A stretch of DNA of 64,000 nt from positions 907,250 through 971,249 of the forward strand of contig NZ_JADPJL010000012.1 in the NCBI RefSeq assembly GCF_023073415.1. The letters run 5' to 3'. Positions 34,663 through 44,253 of this stretch are shown here, piece after piece. The position numbers and the translations under genes were made by a program. The notes under the pieces are model-generated. The model was not told the origin of the DNA and made no database searches. It saw only the letters and a program-made list of their open reading frames with translations. The stretch's first letter is position 1; each line of letters opens with the position of its first letter. The DNA is from Bradyrhizobium sp. 190. GTDB lineage: Bacteria > Pseudomonadota > Alphaproteobacteria > Rhizobiales > Xanthobacteraceae.

Positions 34663-34887
34663 TCACGGAATGGGCATTGCGACGGTGGCCTTGATCGACA
34701 GCACCGTCAGGGTGACCATGACGCAAAGCGATAGCGTGCCGATCGCGAGCGAGGTGGCGATGGCGCCAATCAATCGGGAAGAAGCGACGGGCGCGCGGCT
34801 GCTCTCGAAGCCGACCGCGCCGGGGGACCGCACCATTGGCCTAAATCCTTGTAACGCGGGACGAATCACCCGCGACTCACTCGTCAT
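34663..34887 (-). CDS. small single-helix membrane protein
   Basis: 74 residues from MTSESRVIRPALQGFRPMVR, with AAGG upstream. The N-terminal 40 residues are polar and Ser/Arg-rich; one helix (SLAIGTLSLCVMVTLTVLSI, about 46-65) ends close to the C-terminus, giving a likely tail-anchored or N-in topology. The open frame extends upstream over the GST gene, where it is antisense and unlike protein. It lies between the GST and the sugar dehydrogenase on the same strand, 70 bases from the latter. Function unknown. Confidence 0.6.
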   Translation of the reverse strand: MTSESRVIRPALQGFRPMVRSPGAVGFESSRAPVASSRLIGAIATSLAIGTLSLCVMVTLTVLSIKATVAMPIP

Positions 34888-35041
34888 CAGGAAAACCTTG
34901 CAATGATCGCCGGCAATATTGCGGCGGTCGCCGGCTGAAAATGGCAGAATAACGGCAAAGGTTAAAGTTGTTCCCGCTATTGTTAACCTTTGGTGGCGTG
35001 CTCGCGCGAAAGTGAGAAGGCCGGCTACAGGCGTGGCGGTG

Positions 35042-35695
35042 CTATGCGCCGGCGGCGATGCCAGCCTGGTCGTCGACCTCGACTTCCGGCTGCCAGTCCA
35101 TGGTGACGAAGCTGGGGGTCTGCTCGACCCGCCGCAGCCAGGTGCGGATGGCGGGGAAGGTCGCGAGATCGTAATCGCAGCGGTCGGCGACATGGGTGTA
35201 CCCGTACAGCGCGATATCGGCGACTGTCAGTTGCCCCGCGGCGAAATAAGCGCGGGTCTTGAGATGGTTTTCCATCACCTGCAGCGCGGCATAACCGCGC
35301 TCCATCCAGTCCTCCAGCGCATGCGTCTGCAGGTCGCGGCCGCCCTTGACCAGCGACAGCCAGAAATAGGCGGCGCCGATATTGGGCTCGAGCGCGTGCT
35401 GCTCGAAGAACATCCATTGCAGCGCTTCGGCGCGCTCGACCCGTGACTCCGGGGCCAGCGAAGTGCCGCCGCAGACATACCAGAGGATGGCGTTGGACTC
35501 GGCAAGATAGCGTCCGTCGGCGACTTCCAGCAGCGGCACCTGTCCGCTGGGATTCTTCTCCAGAAAATCCGGCGTGCGGCTTTCGCCTCGGAGAATGTCG
35601 ACTTCGATCGCCTGATACGGCGCGTTGAGCAGCGCCAGCGCAAGGCGGACCTTGTAGCTGTTGCCGGAGCGCTGCATCGAATAGAGCTTGTACAT
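35042..35695 (-). CDS. glutathione S-transferase family protein
   Basis: 217 residues. N-terminal thioredoxin domain with MYKLYSMQRSGNSYKVRLAL, NPSGQVPLLEV (cis-Pro) and LAESNAILWYV (glutathione-binding Ser-Asn). C-terminal helical domain with FAAGQLTVADIALYGY, the N-capping box. The Ser-Gly-Asn near residue 10-12 is like beta/theta-type enzymes that use Ser as catalytic residue. It follows a gap of about 190 bases with no visible gene and precedes a small membrane protein gene. Confidence 0.9.
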   Translation of the reverse strand: MYKLYSMQRSGNSYKVRLALALLNAPYQAIEVDILRGESRTPDFLEKNPSGQVPLLEVADGRYLAESNAILWYVCGGTSLAPESRVERAEALQWMFFEQHALEPNIGAAYFWLSLVKGGRDLQTHALEDWMERGYAALQVMENHLKTRAYFAAGQLTVADIALYGYTHVADRCDYDLATFPAIRTWLRRVEQTPSFVTMDWQPEVEVDDQAGIAAGA

Positions 35696-35889
35696 CGTCG
35701 TTTAGGTTCACTCGGGATCAAGGGGCGCACGCGATGGGCGAGCTACGGAAAGCTCTCGCGCCGCAACGCGGCTAAACAATGATGCCGATACGAATGCGTC
35801 GCAAGGCCCGCGGAATGGAAAAAGTCGAAAACCTCTACTGCACTGCACACGCGCAGAACGATTCTATCAACACGTCGGAACAATTTAGA

Positions 35890-37137
35890 TCACGCTTGCG
35901 CGATGCCTGACGCGACGACCGGGGGTTGTGCGCGATAGAGGGCCGCGCGCCGCAGGAGGATAACGTAGAACGCCAGCACCGCCAGTAGCCCGAGCGGTAT
36001 GTAAGTGGCGCCGGCGATGCTGCGCGACAGCAGCGGCACAATCCAGACCGCGGCAAGCAGGCTGATCTCGTAGTCGCGAAAGCCACCTGCGAAGCCGGCG
36101 CTGACGGCGAATGCGATCGCCAGAGCGAGAATCACGAGGTCGTAATCCAGAATGTGCGGTGACGCCAGCAATGTCGCGATGACGAGGAGTGCGGCCTTGA
36201 GCTCGTGGTTGCAAGCCGAACGCCATACCCACGCGGTGCAGCACACGACCGCCGCCGATACTGCGCCCTGGATCGCGTATGCGAGCGGGACGCTGGCACC
36301 CCACATGCGCACCGCCGCGAAAACACTTTGCAGTTTTTCGAATCCGACACTGCCTTGCTCAATCAGCAGCTTGCGCGACGTCTCGGTGGAGGCGGCGAAT
36401 GCAAGCCAGAGATCGGCGCCAAACATCAGGCTTGTGACGGCCATTAGCGCCATCACGGTGATGCCGGCGGCAACGATGGTGCGCCACTGACCAGCGGCGA
36501 GCAACGCGAAGGGCATCACCAGCGCGAGTTGGGGTTTGTAGGCGAGAGCGCCGAACAAGACGCCGGACAGGACCGGCCTGGCTGGCAACGCGAGCAAGGC
36601 AGCGCCAAACAGTCCCGCTGTGAGGAGCCCGTTTTGGCCGTGTCCCAGATTGATGAAGACCGCGGGAAATCCAGCGGCGATCGGCAGCCATATCGGGCCG
36701 ATGACGATGCCCGGTATCCGCCGCACGATGGCAGCTATCACGGACAAATACAGCGCGAAGGTGCTGATTTGCCAGACCGCCAGCGCCATCGTGTAGGGCA
36801 TCAACGCAAGTGGGGTTGCCACCAACAGGAAGATCGGCGGATACAGCCAGCCGTAGTAGGGCGTTGCCGCGCCGAAGATTTGCTGCTCACGGGCGTAATG
36901 GGCGGCCATATTGTAGACATCACCGGGCCGGCCATCGAGGACGAGCGAACCGGCCGCGTAAAAGCTGGAAAAATCGGTGCCGATCGGCTTGCCGTTGCGG
37001 TCGATCAGGCCGTCGGAAACCGCGATCCATCCGGCGAATACCAGCACCGAGACGCCAAGCAGGATCAGGCTGTAGGCGCGCATTCGCGTCACCGTCAGCC
37101 ATTCGCCGGATCGCAGCCCTTGCCAGATATTTGTCAT
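35890..37137 (-). CDS. GT87-type membrane glycosyltransferase (DUF2029)
   Basis: 415 residues, about ten membrane helices. The N-terminal helix is followed by NGKPIGTDFSSFYAAGSLVL, in which the conserved Asp of the first periplasmic loop is expected, and later YYGWLYPPIFLLVATPLALM, GHGQNGLLTAGLFGAALLA and LASPHILDYDLVILAL. These match the GT87/DUF2029 family of polyprenyl-phosphate-dependent mannosyltransferases, involved in envelope lipid or glycan modification. Sugar donor and acceptor cannot be told. Single gene, divergent from aspartate aminotransferase. Confidence 0.85.
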   Translation of the reverse strand: MTNIWQGLRSGEWLTVTRMRAYSLILLGVSVLVFAGWIAVSDGLIDRNGKPIGTDFSSFYAAGSLVLDGRPGDVYNMAAHYAREQQIFGAATPYYGWLYPPIFLLVATPLALMPYTMALAVWQISTFALYLSVIAAIVRRIPGIVIGPIWLPIAAGFPAVFINLGHGQNGLLTAGLFGAALLALPARPVLSGVLFGALAYKPQLALVMPFALLAAGQWRTIVAAGITVMALMAVTSLMFGADLWLAFAASTETSRKLLIEQGSVGFEKLQSVFAAVRMWGASVPLAYAIQGAVSAAVVCCTAWVWRSACNHELKAALLVIATLLASPHILDYDLVILALAIAFAVSAGFAGGFRDYEISLLAAVWIVPLLSRSIAGATYIPLGLLAVLAFYVILLRRAALYRAQPPVVASGIAQA

Positions 37138-37200
37138 TTCGCCGCTGAATTTTTACGAATATTGCGCCGTATTGCTCCGACCGTACCGAGCCGGCTTTAA

Positions 37201-38538
<1,338 letters not shown>

Positions 38539-38544
38539 GTAGCG

Positions 38545-38625
38545 TTTGCGCGGCACAAGCCTGTCCCGCACTTGATGCGGCATGGCTTCCCGGTTCGCGT
38601 CAGAAAAAAGGCGTGTCAATTACAA
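38545..38625. repeat. dispersed repeat, CCTGTCCCGCAC family
   Basis: CCTGTCCCGCACTTGATGCG, then CCGGTTCGCGTCAGAAAA and GGCGTGTCAATTAC. A second copy occurs at 62268-62345 with the same order of motifs. Both are intergenic. Confidence 0.65.
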
Positions 38626-38662
38626 CAGGTCGTGATCGACTGATGTTTTGACGACTTCTTGA

Positions 38663-38693
38663 GGAAGCGCCATGTTTTAGACACGGCGCTTCC
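38663..38693 (+). promoter_or_regulatory. stem-loop in the leader region of the first DUF992 gene
   Basis: GGAAGCGCC (38663-38671) and GGCGCTTCC (38685-38693) form a perfect nine-base stem with a 13-base loop, 52 bases before the ATG of the DUF992 gene. No T run follows, so it is not a standard terminator for the aminotransferase gene; it may be a leader structure or operator. Confidence 0.4.
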
Positions 38694-38744
38694 ATCCTGT
38701 CCGCTCCGCTAAATTTGTTCATCAACATGCGGAGACTGGGACAC

Positions 38745-39266
38745 ATGCGACTCCTGACATTGACACTCGCGACGCTTTCGCTGCTCGCACCGATCGCAAG
38801 CGCTGACGCGGCGCCGCCGGTGGTTCGCGCCGGCATCCTGCAATGCCAGGGCGGCCAGAATGTCGGCTTCGTGGTCGGTTCGGTGACGAGCCTCGAATGC
38901 GTGTTTCGCAGCGAAGGCCGCCGTCCCGAACCCTACATCGCCAAGGTGCAGCGCATCGGCCTCGATCTCGGCGTCACCGCGCAGACCCAGTTGTCCTGGG
39001 CCGTCAACGCGCCAAATAGCCGGCTCGGGCGCGGCGAACTCGCCGGCAGCTATGGCGGCGTCGGCGCCAATGCATCGATCGGCATCGGCGGCGGCGGCAA
39101 CTTCCTGGTTGGCGGTCCTGCCAACGCCTACGCGCTGCAGCCGATCAGCCTGCAGGGACAGACCGGGCTGAACGTCGCCGCCGGCATTGCCGGCCTCGAG
39201 CTGCAGCCGTTCAACGGCTACGCTCCGCGCCGGCACACCCACCGCCGCCACCGTCATCGCAGCTGA
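38745..39266 (+). CDS. DUF992 exported protein
   Basis: 173 residues. A signal peptide (MRLLTLTLATLSLLAPIASA, cleaved near Ala-Asp-Ala) leads to RAGILQCQGGQNVGFVVGSV, the start of the DUF992 domain, with two conserved Cys (in LQCQGG and LECVF) that probably form a disulfide. The core is Gly-rich (GIGGGGNFLVGG) and probably a beta barrel or sandwich; the C-terminus is His/Arg-rich (RRHTHRRHRHRS), possibly binding metal. GGAG lies upstream. The next DUF992 gene follows in tandem; a terminator lies between. Confidence 0.85.
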   Translation: MRLLTLTLATLSLLAPIASADAAPPVVRAGILQCQGGQNVGFVVGSVTSLECVFRSEGRRPEPYIAKVQRIGLDLGVTAQTQLSWAVNAPNSRLGRGELAGSYGGVGANASIGIGGGGNFLVGGPANAYALQPISLQGQTGLNVAAGIAGLELQPFNGYAPRRHTHRRHRHRS

Positions 39267-39282
39267 GAATGACACGTTAAGG

Positions 39283-39310
39283 AAAAGGCCCGCGCAAGCG
39301 GGCCTTTTTG
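39283..39310 (+). terminator. rho-independent terminator after the first DUF992 gene
   Basis: AAGGCCCGC, loop GCAA, GCGGGCCTT, then a TTTTT tail that partly belongs to the stem. It starts 17 bases after the DUF992 stop and separates the tandem paralogues. Confidence 0.9.
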
Positions 39311-39322
39311 TTGGTAGCCACT

Positions 39323-39443
39323 GTCATTCCGGGGCGCGCGAAGCGCGAACTATGGTGCGCAATTGCGCACCTGAGAATCTGGAGATTCCCCGATGTGCAA
39401 TTGCACATCTGAGGTTCGATGCTGCGCATCGCCCCGGAATGAC
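39323..39443. repeat. palindromic repeat with GTCATTCCGGGGC ends
   Basis: Arms GTCATTCCGGGGC and GCCCCGGAATGAC enclose GTGCGCAATTGCGCAC at about 39355-39370 and a variant TGTGCAATTGCACA near 39395, so it shares the AATTG-centred core with the elements at 30058, 44906 and 46640 though its outer ends differ. Confidence 0.75.
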
Positions 39444-39578
39444 GTCGGCGAACAACGACTGCTCCCGGCAAAATCTGGAACTGCCCGACACGTTGTGGCA
39501 TAGATCGAACGCGCCGCGGGTACGGCGTTGTTTTTGATTCTCTGCTCGCATCACAGTTTTTCAGCCGGAGATTACTTC

Positions 39579-40061
39579 ATGCGTCGTTCCCTCATTCTTG
39601 CCGCTGCCGCGCTCGCCGTGCTGGCCACTTCCATCGGCGCCGCCCATGCGCAGCAGGTGCAGCGCGTGCAGGTCGGCGTGCTGGAGTGCCGCGGCGGCGC
39701 CAGCGTCGGCTTCATCGTCGGTTCCGTTACCCATCTCGGCTGCGTGCTGCGCGCCGACGGCATGCTGGAAGATCGCTACATCGCCACCATCCGAAAGGTC
39801 GGACTCGATCTCGGGATCACCCAGGAATCGGCGCTGGCCTGGGGCGTGTTCGCACCTGTAGCGCGGCTCGGGCCGGGCGGTCTGTCCGGCGACTATGTCG
39901 GCGCGCAGGGCAGCGCGACGCTCGGCGTCGGCGTCGGCGGCAACATGCTGGTCGGCGGCTCCGCCAATTCGATCGCGCTGCAGCCGCTCAGCGTGCAGGG
40001 ACAGGTCGGCGTCAGCATTGCTGCCGGATTGGAAAGCCTGGAACTCCGACCGGGACGTTAA
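39579..40061 (+). CDS. DUF992 exported protein, second copy
   Basis: 160 residues, a paralogue of the upstream gene. Signal peptide MRRSLILAAAALAVLATSIG ending AHAQQ; then VGVLECRGGASVGFIVGSVT, with Cys in LECRGG and LGCVLR at the same places. Gly-rich region VGVGGNMLVGGSAN and the final GLESLELRPGR. It lacks the His/Arg-rich tail of its neighbour, so the two may have different partners. GGAG precedes the ATG. The family is nearly confined to Rhizobiales-type bacteria as far as I know. Confidence 0.85.
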   Translation: MRRSLILAAAALAVLATSIGAAHAQQVQRVQVGVLECRGGASVGFIVGSVTHLGCVLRADGMLEDRYIATIRKVGLDLGITQESALAWGVFAPVARLGPGGLSGDYVGAQGSATLGVGVGGNMLVGGSANSIALQPLSVQGQVGVSIAAGLESLELRPGR

Positions 40062-40075
40062 TTTTCCTCCAAAGC

Positions 40076-40165
40076 CGTCATTGCCAGGAGCGCTAGCGAC
40101 GATGCAATCCAAGCCGTTACTGCGGTGGGATTTTCTGGATTGCTTCGCTTCGCTCGCAATGACGG
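40076..40165. repeat. REP-type inverted repeat, CATTGC/GCAATG family
   Basis: CGTCATTGCCAGGAGCGCTAG, then GATGCAATCCA at left; TGGATTGCTTCGCTTCGCTC then GCAATGACGG at right. Same family as 4743-4834. It lies between the second DUF992 gene and the EF-G-like gene. Confidence 0.75.
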
Positions 40166-40291
40166 TGTTTGGCCGTCTACTTCTCACGATGCAGCGCAGC
40201 GACGTTTTCCCGCTTGCCAAAATCACGAGACAGGCGGAGCATCCAATCCGCCGACCCAATCACGGGCCGAGCTCCAAACAAGGAGGCGGCA

Positions 40292-42340
40292 ATGGGACAA
40301 GACGTCAGAAGTCCCCGCGGTCCACGGTGCATTGCGCTGGTGGGCCCTTTCCAGAGCGGTAAAACCACACTTTTGGAGGCGATATTGGCGCGAACGGGCG
40401 CCATTAAAAATGCCGGCAGCGTCGATGCCGGAACTTCCGTAGGCGATGCCAGCCCCGAAGCGCGCCACCACAAGATGGGCGTGGGCCTCTCCGCCGCCAC
40501 CACCACCTTCATGGGCGACAGTTACACCTTTATCGATTGTCCCGGCTCGATCGAGTTCGCGCATGACATGCGCGCCGCGTTGCCCGCGGTCGATGCCGCG
40601 ATCGTGGTCTGCGAGGCGGACGAGAAGAAGCTGCCGCAACTGCAGATTATCCTGCGCGAGCTGGAAGATTTGGGCATTCCGCGTTTTCTGTTTCTGAACA
40701 AGATCGATCGCGCCAACAAGCGCATCCGCGAGACGCTGGCGACGTTGCAGCCGGCCTCGCGCGTGCCGCTGGTGCTGCGGCAGATCCCGATCTGGAACGG
40801 CGAGTTGATCGAAGGTTTTGTCGATCTCGCGCTGGAGCGCGCCTTTGTTTATCGCGAGCACAAGCCTTCCGAGGTCGTTGCATTGGAGGGCGGCAATCTC
40901 GATCGCGAGAAGGAAGCGCGGTTCTCCATGCTGGAGAAGCTCGCCGACCACGACGACGCGCTGATGGAGCAGTTGCTGGAGGACATCCAGCCGCCGCGCG
41001 ACGCGGTGTTCGACGATCTCGCCCGCGAATTGCGCGAAGGCCTGATTTGCCCGGTGCTGCTGGGCGCGGCCGCGCGCGAGAACGGCGTGCTGCGGCTGAT
41101 GAAGGCGCTGCGGCACGAAGCGCCCGGCGTAACCGAGACGGCGAAGCGACTCGGCGTGTCAGCGCAAAAAGAGGCGCTGGCTTATGTGTTCAAGACGCTG
41201 CATCTGCAGCACGGCGGCAAGCTGTCGCTGACGCGGCTGCTCGCCGGCCATCTCGATGACGGTGCGACGCTGCAATCTTCCTCCGGTGAGGCCGGGCGGG
41301 TTTCCGGTATTCTCGCGGTGAGCGGCGGACACGACACCAAGCGGGCCGCGGCCGAGGTCGGAGACACGATCGCGCTCGGCAAGCTCGAAGCGGTCAAGAC
41401 CGGCGACACGCTTTCGAGCGGCAAGACCGCGCCGGCCGCGCTGGTGCAGATCGCGCCGACGCCACCCGTGCTGGCGATGTCGCTTGCGGCGAACGACCGC
41501 AAGGACGACGTCAAGCTCGGGCAGGCGTTGTTGCGGCTGAACGAGGAGGATCCGTCGCTGACGATGATCCAGAACCAGCAGACCCATGACATCGTGCTGT
41601 GGGGGCAGGGCGAGATGCATCTGCGCGTCGCGCTCGAGCGGCTCAAGGACCGCTTCGGCGTCAACGTCAAATCGCAAGCACCCGCGATCGGTTATCAGGA
41701 GACCATCCGCAAATCGGTCACCCAGCGCGGCCGTCACAAGAAGCAGTCCGGCGGCCATGGCCAGTTCGGCGACGTGGTGCTGGAGATCAAGCCGATGCCG
41801 CGCGGAAGCGGCTTCGAGTTCCACGAGAAGGTGGTCGGTGGCGCGGTGCCGCGCAACTATATCGGCGCGGTCGAGGAGGGCGTGGTCGACAGCCTCGTGC
41901 GCGGGCCGCTCGGTTTTCCAGTGATCGATCTTCACGTCACGCTGACGGACGGTTCCTATCACAGCGTCGATTCCTCCGATCTCGCCTTCCGCACCGCGGC
42001 GCGGATCGGCATGGGCGAGGCGCTGCCGCAGTGCCAGCCGGTGCTGCTGGAGCCGATCCACATGGTGGAGATCGTCTGCCCGACGGAGGCGACGGCGAAG
42101 ATCAACGCCATCCTGTCGGCGCGGCGCGGCCAGATCCTGGGCTTCGACACCCGCGAGAACTGGCCCGGATGGGATTGCGTCCGAGCCACCATGCCGGAAG
42201 CAGAGATCGGCGACCTGATCGTGGAGTTGCGCTCGGCCACTGCCGGCGCCGGCAGCTTTACGCGGGCCTTCGACCGCATGGCCGAAGTCACCGGCCGCGC
42301 CGCCGACCAGATCATCGCCGCGCACCGCGTCGCGGCGTAG
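40292..42340 (+). CDS. EF-G-like translational GTPase (EF-G2 type)
   Basis: 682 residues from an ATG with AAGGAGG upstream. Domain order is that of EF-G: P-loop GPFQSGKTT (18-25), NKID for guanine, domain II, the MHLRVALERLKDRF region of domain III, RGRHKKQSGGHGQFGDVV of domain IV, and domain V. Two key sites differ from canonical EF-G: switch I lacks the RGITI segment (KMGVGLSAATTTF instead), and switch II reads DCPGS instead of DTPGH, losing the catalytic His. It is therefore an EF-G-like paralogue, not FusA; a role in ribosome rescue, stress or assembly is possible. Confidence 0.9.
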   Translation: MGQDVRSPRGPRCIALVGPFQSGKTTLLEAILARTGAIKNAGSVDAGTSVGDASPEARHHKMGVGLSAATTTFMGDSYTFIDCPGSIEFAHDMRAALPAVDAAIVVCEADEKKLPQLQIILRELEDLGIPRFLFLNKIDRANKRIRETLATLQPASRVPLVLRQIPIWNGELIEGFVDLALERAFVYREHKPSEVVALEGGNLDREKEARFSMLEKLADHDDALMEQLLEDIQPPRDAVFDDLARELREGLICPVLLGAAARENGVLRLMKALRHEAPGVTETAKRLGVSAQKEALAYVFKTLHLQHGGKLSLTRLLAGHLDDGATLQSSSGEAGRVSGILAVSGGHDTKRAAAEVGDTIALGKLEAVKTGDTLSSGKTAPAALVQIAPTPPVLAMSLAANDRKDDVKLGQALLRLNEEDPSLTMIQNQQTHDIVLWGQGEMHLRVALERLKDRFGVNVKSQAPAIGYQETIRKSVTQRGRHKKQSGGHGQFGDVVLEIKPMPRGSGFEFHEKVVGGAVPRNYIGAVEEGVVDSLVRGPLGFPVIDLHVTLTDGSYHSVDSSDLAFRTAARIGMGEALPQCQPVLLEPIHMVEIVCPTEATAKINAILSARRGQILGFDTRENWPGWDCVRATMPEAEIGDLIVELRSATAGAGSFTRAFDRMAEVTGRAADQIIAAHRVAA

Positions 42341-42475
42341 TAGTTAGCGGCGGGACGCCGCGGCCTTGGCCGGCCGCGGTGGTCTGCGTCTGGCTTGACA
42401 CATCTCCAGGGAAGATAAATTGATCGTCGTGGCCGGGTTCATCCCGGCCATCGACGTCTTTGAGGAGGTGTTGCC

Positions 42476-43309
42476 GTGACCAAGCCCCCCGCCGCCTGCC
42501 TGATCGGATGGCCGGCCGCGCATTCGCGCTCGCCGCTGATCCATCATTACTGGCTGCGGACGCTCGGCATCGAGGGCGGCTACGTCATCGAGGCGGTGCC
42601 GCCTGATGAGTTTCAGGATTTTGTCTTCCGGCTGTCGCTGCGCGGCTTCGTCGGCGCCAACGTCACCATTCCGCACAAGGAGCGGGCGCTTTCGCTGTCG
42701 AAGCCGGACGCGCGCGCCCGCGCGGTTGGCGCAGCAAATACGCTGTGGTTCGGTGACGGCGAACTGCGCTCGACCAATACCGACGTCGAAGGTTTTATCA
42801 ACAATCTCGATGCCTGCGCTGATGGATGGGACAAAGCTGAGGATGCGCTGGTGCTCGGCGCCGGCGGTTCGTCGCGCGCTGTTCTGTTCGGCTTGCTCGA
42901 CCGTGGCATCAAGCGCGTGCATCTCGCCAACCGCACCATGGGGCGCGCCCGCGCGCTGGCGGATCAATTCGGCGCGAACATCCTGCCCGTTGCATGGGAC
43001 GCGGTCGGCGATCTGCTGCCGCGCGCTGGGCTCGTCGTAAATACGACCTCGCTCGGTATGCACGGCCAGCCGCCGCTCGAACTCGATGTCGGCTTGTTGC
43101 CGTCACACGCCGTCGTCGCCGATCTCGTGTACGTGCCGCTCGACACGCCGTTGCTGGCGGCTTCGCGCGCGCGCGGGCTGAAGACGGCCGACGGGCTCGG
43201 CATGCTGCTGCACCAGGCGGTGCGCGGCTTCGAATTGTGGTTCGGTCGGCGCCCCGAGGTGACGGCGGAACTTCGCGCGCTCGTCGAAGCCGATCTCACA
43301 AATACATGA
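42476..43309 (+). CDS. aroE: shikimate dehydrogenase
   Basis: 277 residues from a GTG with GAGGAGG upstream. NADPH-dependent reduction of 3-dehydroshikimate to shikimate, aromatic amino acid pathway, cytosolic. Substrate-binding AHSRSPLIH (15-23), catalytic Lys68 in NVTIPHKERAL and Asp in STNTDVEGF; NADP-binding GAGGSSRAVLF; C-terminal ADGLGMLLHQAVRGFELWFG. Length matches family. It is 135 bases after the EF-G-like gene, and no other aro gene is nearby. Confidence 0.93.
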   Translation: MTKPPAACLIGWPAAHSRSPLIHHYWLRTLGIEGGYVIEAVPPDEFQDFVFRLSLRGFVGANVTIPHKERALSLSKPDARARAVGAANTLWFGDGELRSTNTDVEGFINNLDACADGWDKAEDALVLGAGGSSRAVLFGLLDRGIKRVHLANRTMGRARALADQFGANILPVAWDAVGDLLPRAGLVVNTTSLGMHGQPPLELDVGLLPSHAVVADLVYVPLDTPLLAASRARGLKTADGLGMLLHQAVRGFELWFGRRPEVTAELRALVEADLTNT

Positions 43310-43395
43310 TCGGTTGATCGCGGAGACTTGAGCCGGAATTTTTTTGAAAGGCCGGGGTCAATGGCTACGTCAGGACCGTCACCGGAGATTCCAGC

Positions 43396-44022
43396 ATGTC
43401 CGTCAGCCGCTTTCAACTCGTTCGCCCGCTTGTCGCCGTCGCGATGGTCGCCGGCTCCACGCTTTACGCGATCGCGCAGCAACCGCCCACGCCGACGCGC
43501 GTTCGCGGCACCATCGAAGCCGTCGACGGCGACGTGCTCGCCGTGAAGTCGCGTGGCGGCGAAGATGTCAAGCTGCACATGACCGGCGATGTCAACATCG
43601 TCGGGATCAGCAAGATCTCGCTGTCCGACATCAAAGTCGGTTCCTTCATCGGCACCACCACGGTGCCGGGACCGGACGGCAGCCAGAACGCGGTCGAGGT
43701 GCATGTGTTTCCGGAAGCCATGCGCGGCACCGGCGAGGGCTCGCGGCCCTATGACCTGCGTCCCAACTCCACCATGACCAACGCAACGGTGGCGGAGTCC
43801 GTGGTCGGCAATGACGGTCACACCCTGATAATCAAATACAAAGGCGGCGAGAAGAAAGTCGTGGTCTCCCCGGAGACGCCCGTCGTAACCTACGTTCCCG
43901 CCGGCAAGTCCGACCTCAAGCCCGGCGCCAAGGTGATCGCCTTCATGAAGAAGCTGCCGGACGGCTCGCTCGAGACCAGCCGTGTCAGCGTCGGCCGCGA
44001 CGGGCTGACCCCGCCGATGTGA
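43396..44022 (+). CDS. exported protein, beta-rich, tandem copy 1
   Basis: 208 residues. Signal peptide (RPLVAVAMVAGSTLYAIAQQ) then VRGTIEAVDGDVLAVKSRGG, a pattern of OB-fold-like beta strands seen in DUF5666-type domains. Later blocks SFIGTTTVPGPDGSQNAVEV, PNSTMTNATVAESVVGNDGH and KPGAKVIAFMKKLPDGS. The next gene has the same length and almost the same blocks, so the pair arose by duplication. Function unknown; likely periplasmic. CCGGAG precedes the ATG. Confidence 0.8.
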   Translation: MSVSRFQLVRPLVAVAMVAGSTLYAIAQQPPTPTRVRGTIEAVDGDVLAVKSRGGEDVKLHMTGDVNIVGISKISLSDIKVGSFIGTTTVPGPDGSQNAVEVHVFPEAMRGTGEGSRPYDLRPNSTMTNATVAESVVGNDGHTLIIKYKGGEKKVVVSPETPVVTYVPAGKSDLKPGAKVIAFMKKLPDGSLETSRVSVGRDGLTPPM

Positions 44023-44029
44023 ATTTCTT

Positions 44030-44172
44030 CCCTCTCCCCTTGTGGGAGAGGGTGGATCGACGCCGCGAAGCGGCGGCGAGACGGGTGAGGGGTTCTCTCC
44101 GCGGAGACAGACCCCTCATCCGGCGTGGACTGCGTCCACGCCACCTTCTCCCACAAGGGGAGAAGCAAAGTG
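44030..44172. repeat. dispersed repeat, CTCTCCC...GGGAGA family
   Basis: CCTCTCCCCTTGTGGGAGAG at left and CTTCTCCCACAAGGGGAGAA at right enclose GACGGGTGAGGGG / CCCCTCATCCGG. It fills the gap between the two tandem 208-residue paralogues. Related in style to the CCCTCCCC element in uvrB and after serC. Confidence 0.75.
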
Positions 44173-44253
44173 AACAAAGCGGCGCCCTGGAATAGCTACT
44201 CCCGTGCGGTGTTTGCGTTGAGTTGGGCGCCAAAACACCTCGGGAGGAATACC

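Noticed and set aside
40292..42340. Naming the EF-G-like gene fusA
   Set aside because: Switch I and II differ from canonical EF-G and the usual rpsL-rpsG-fusA-tuf context is absent.
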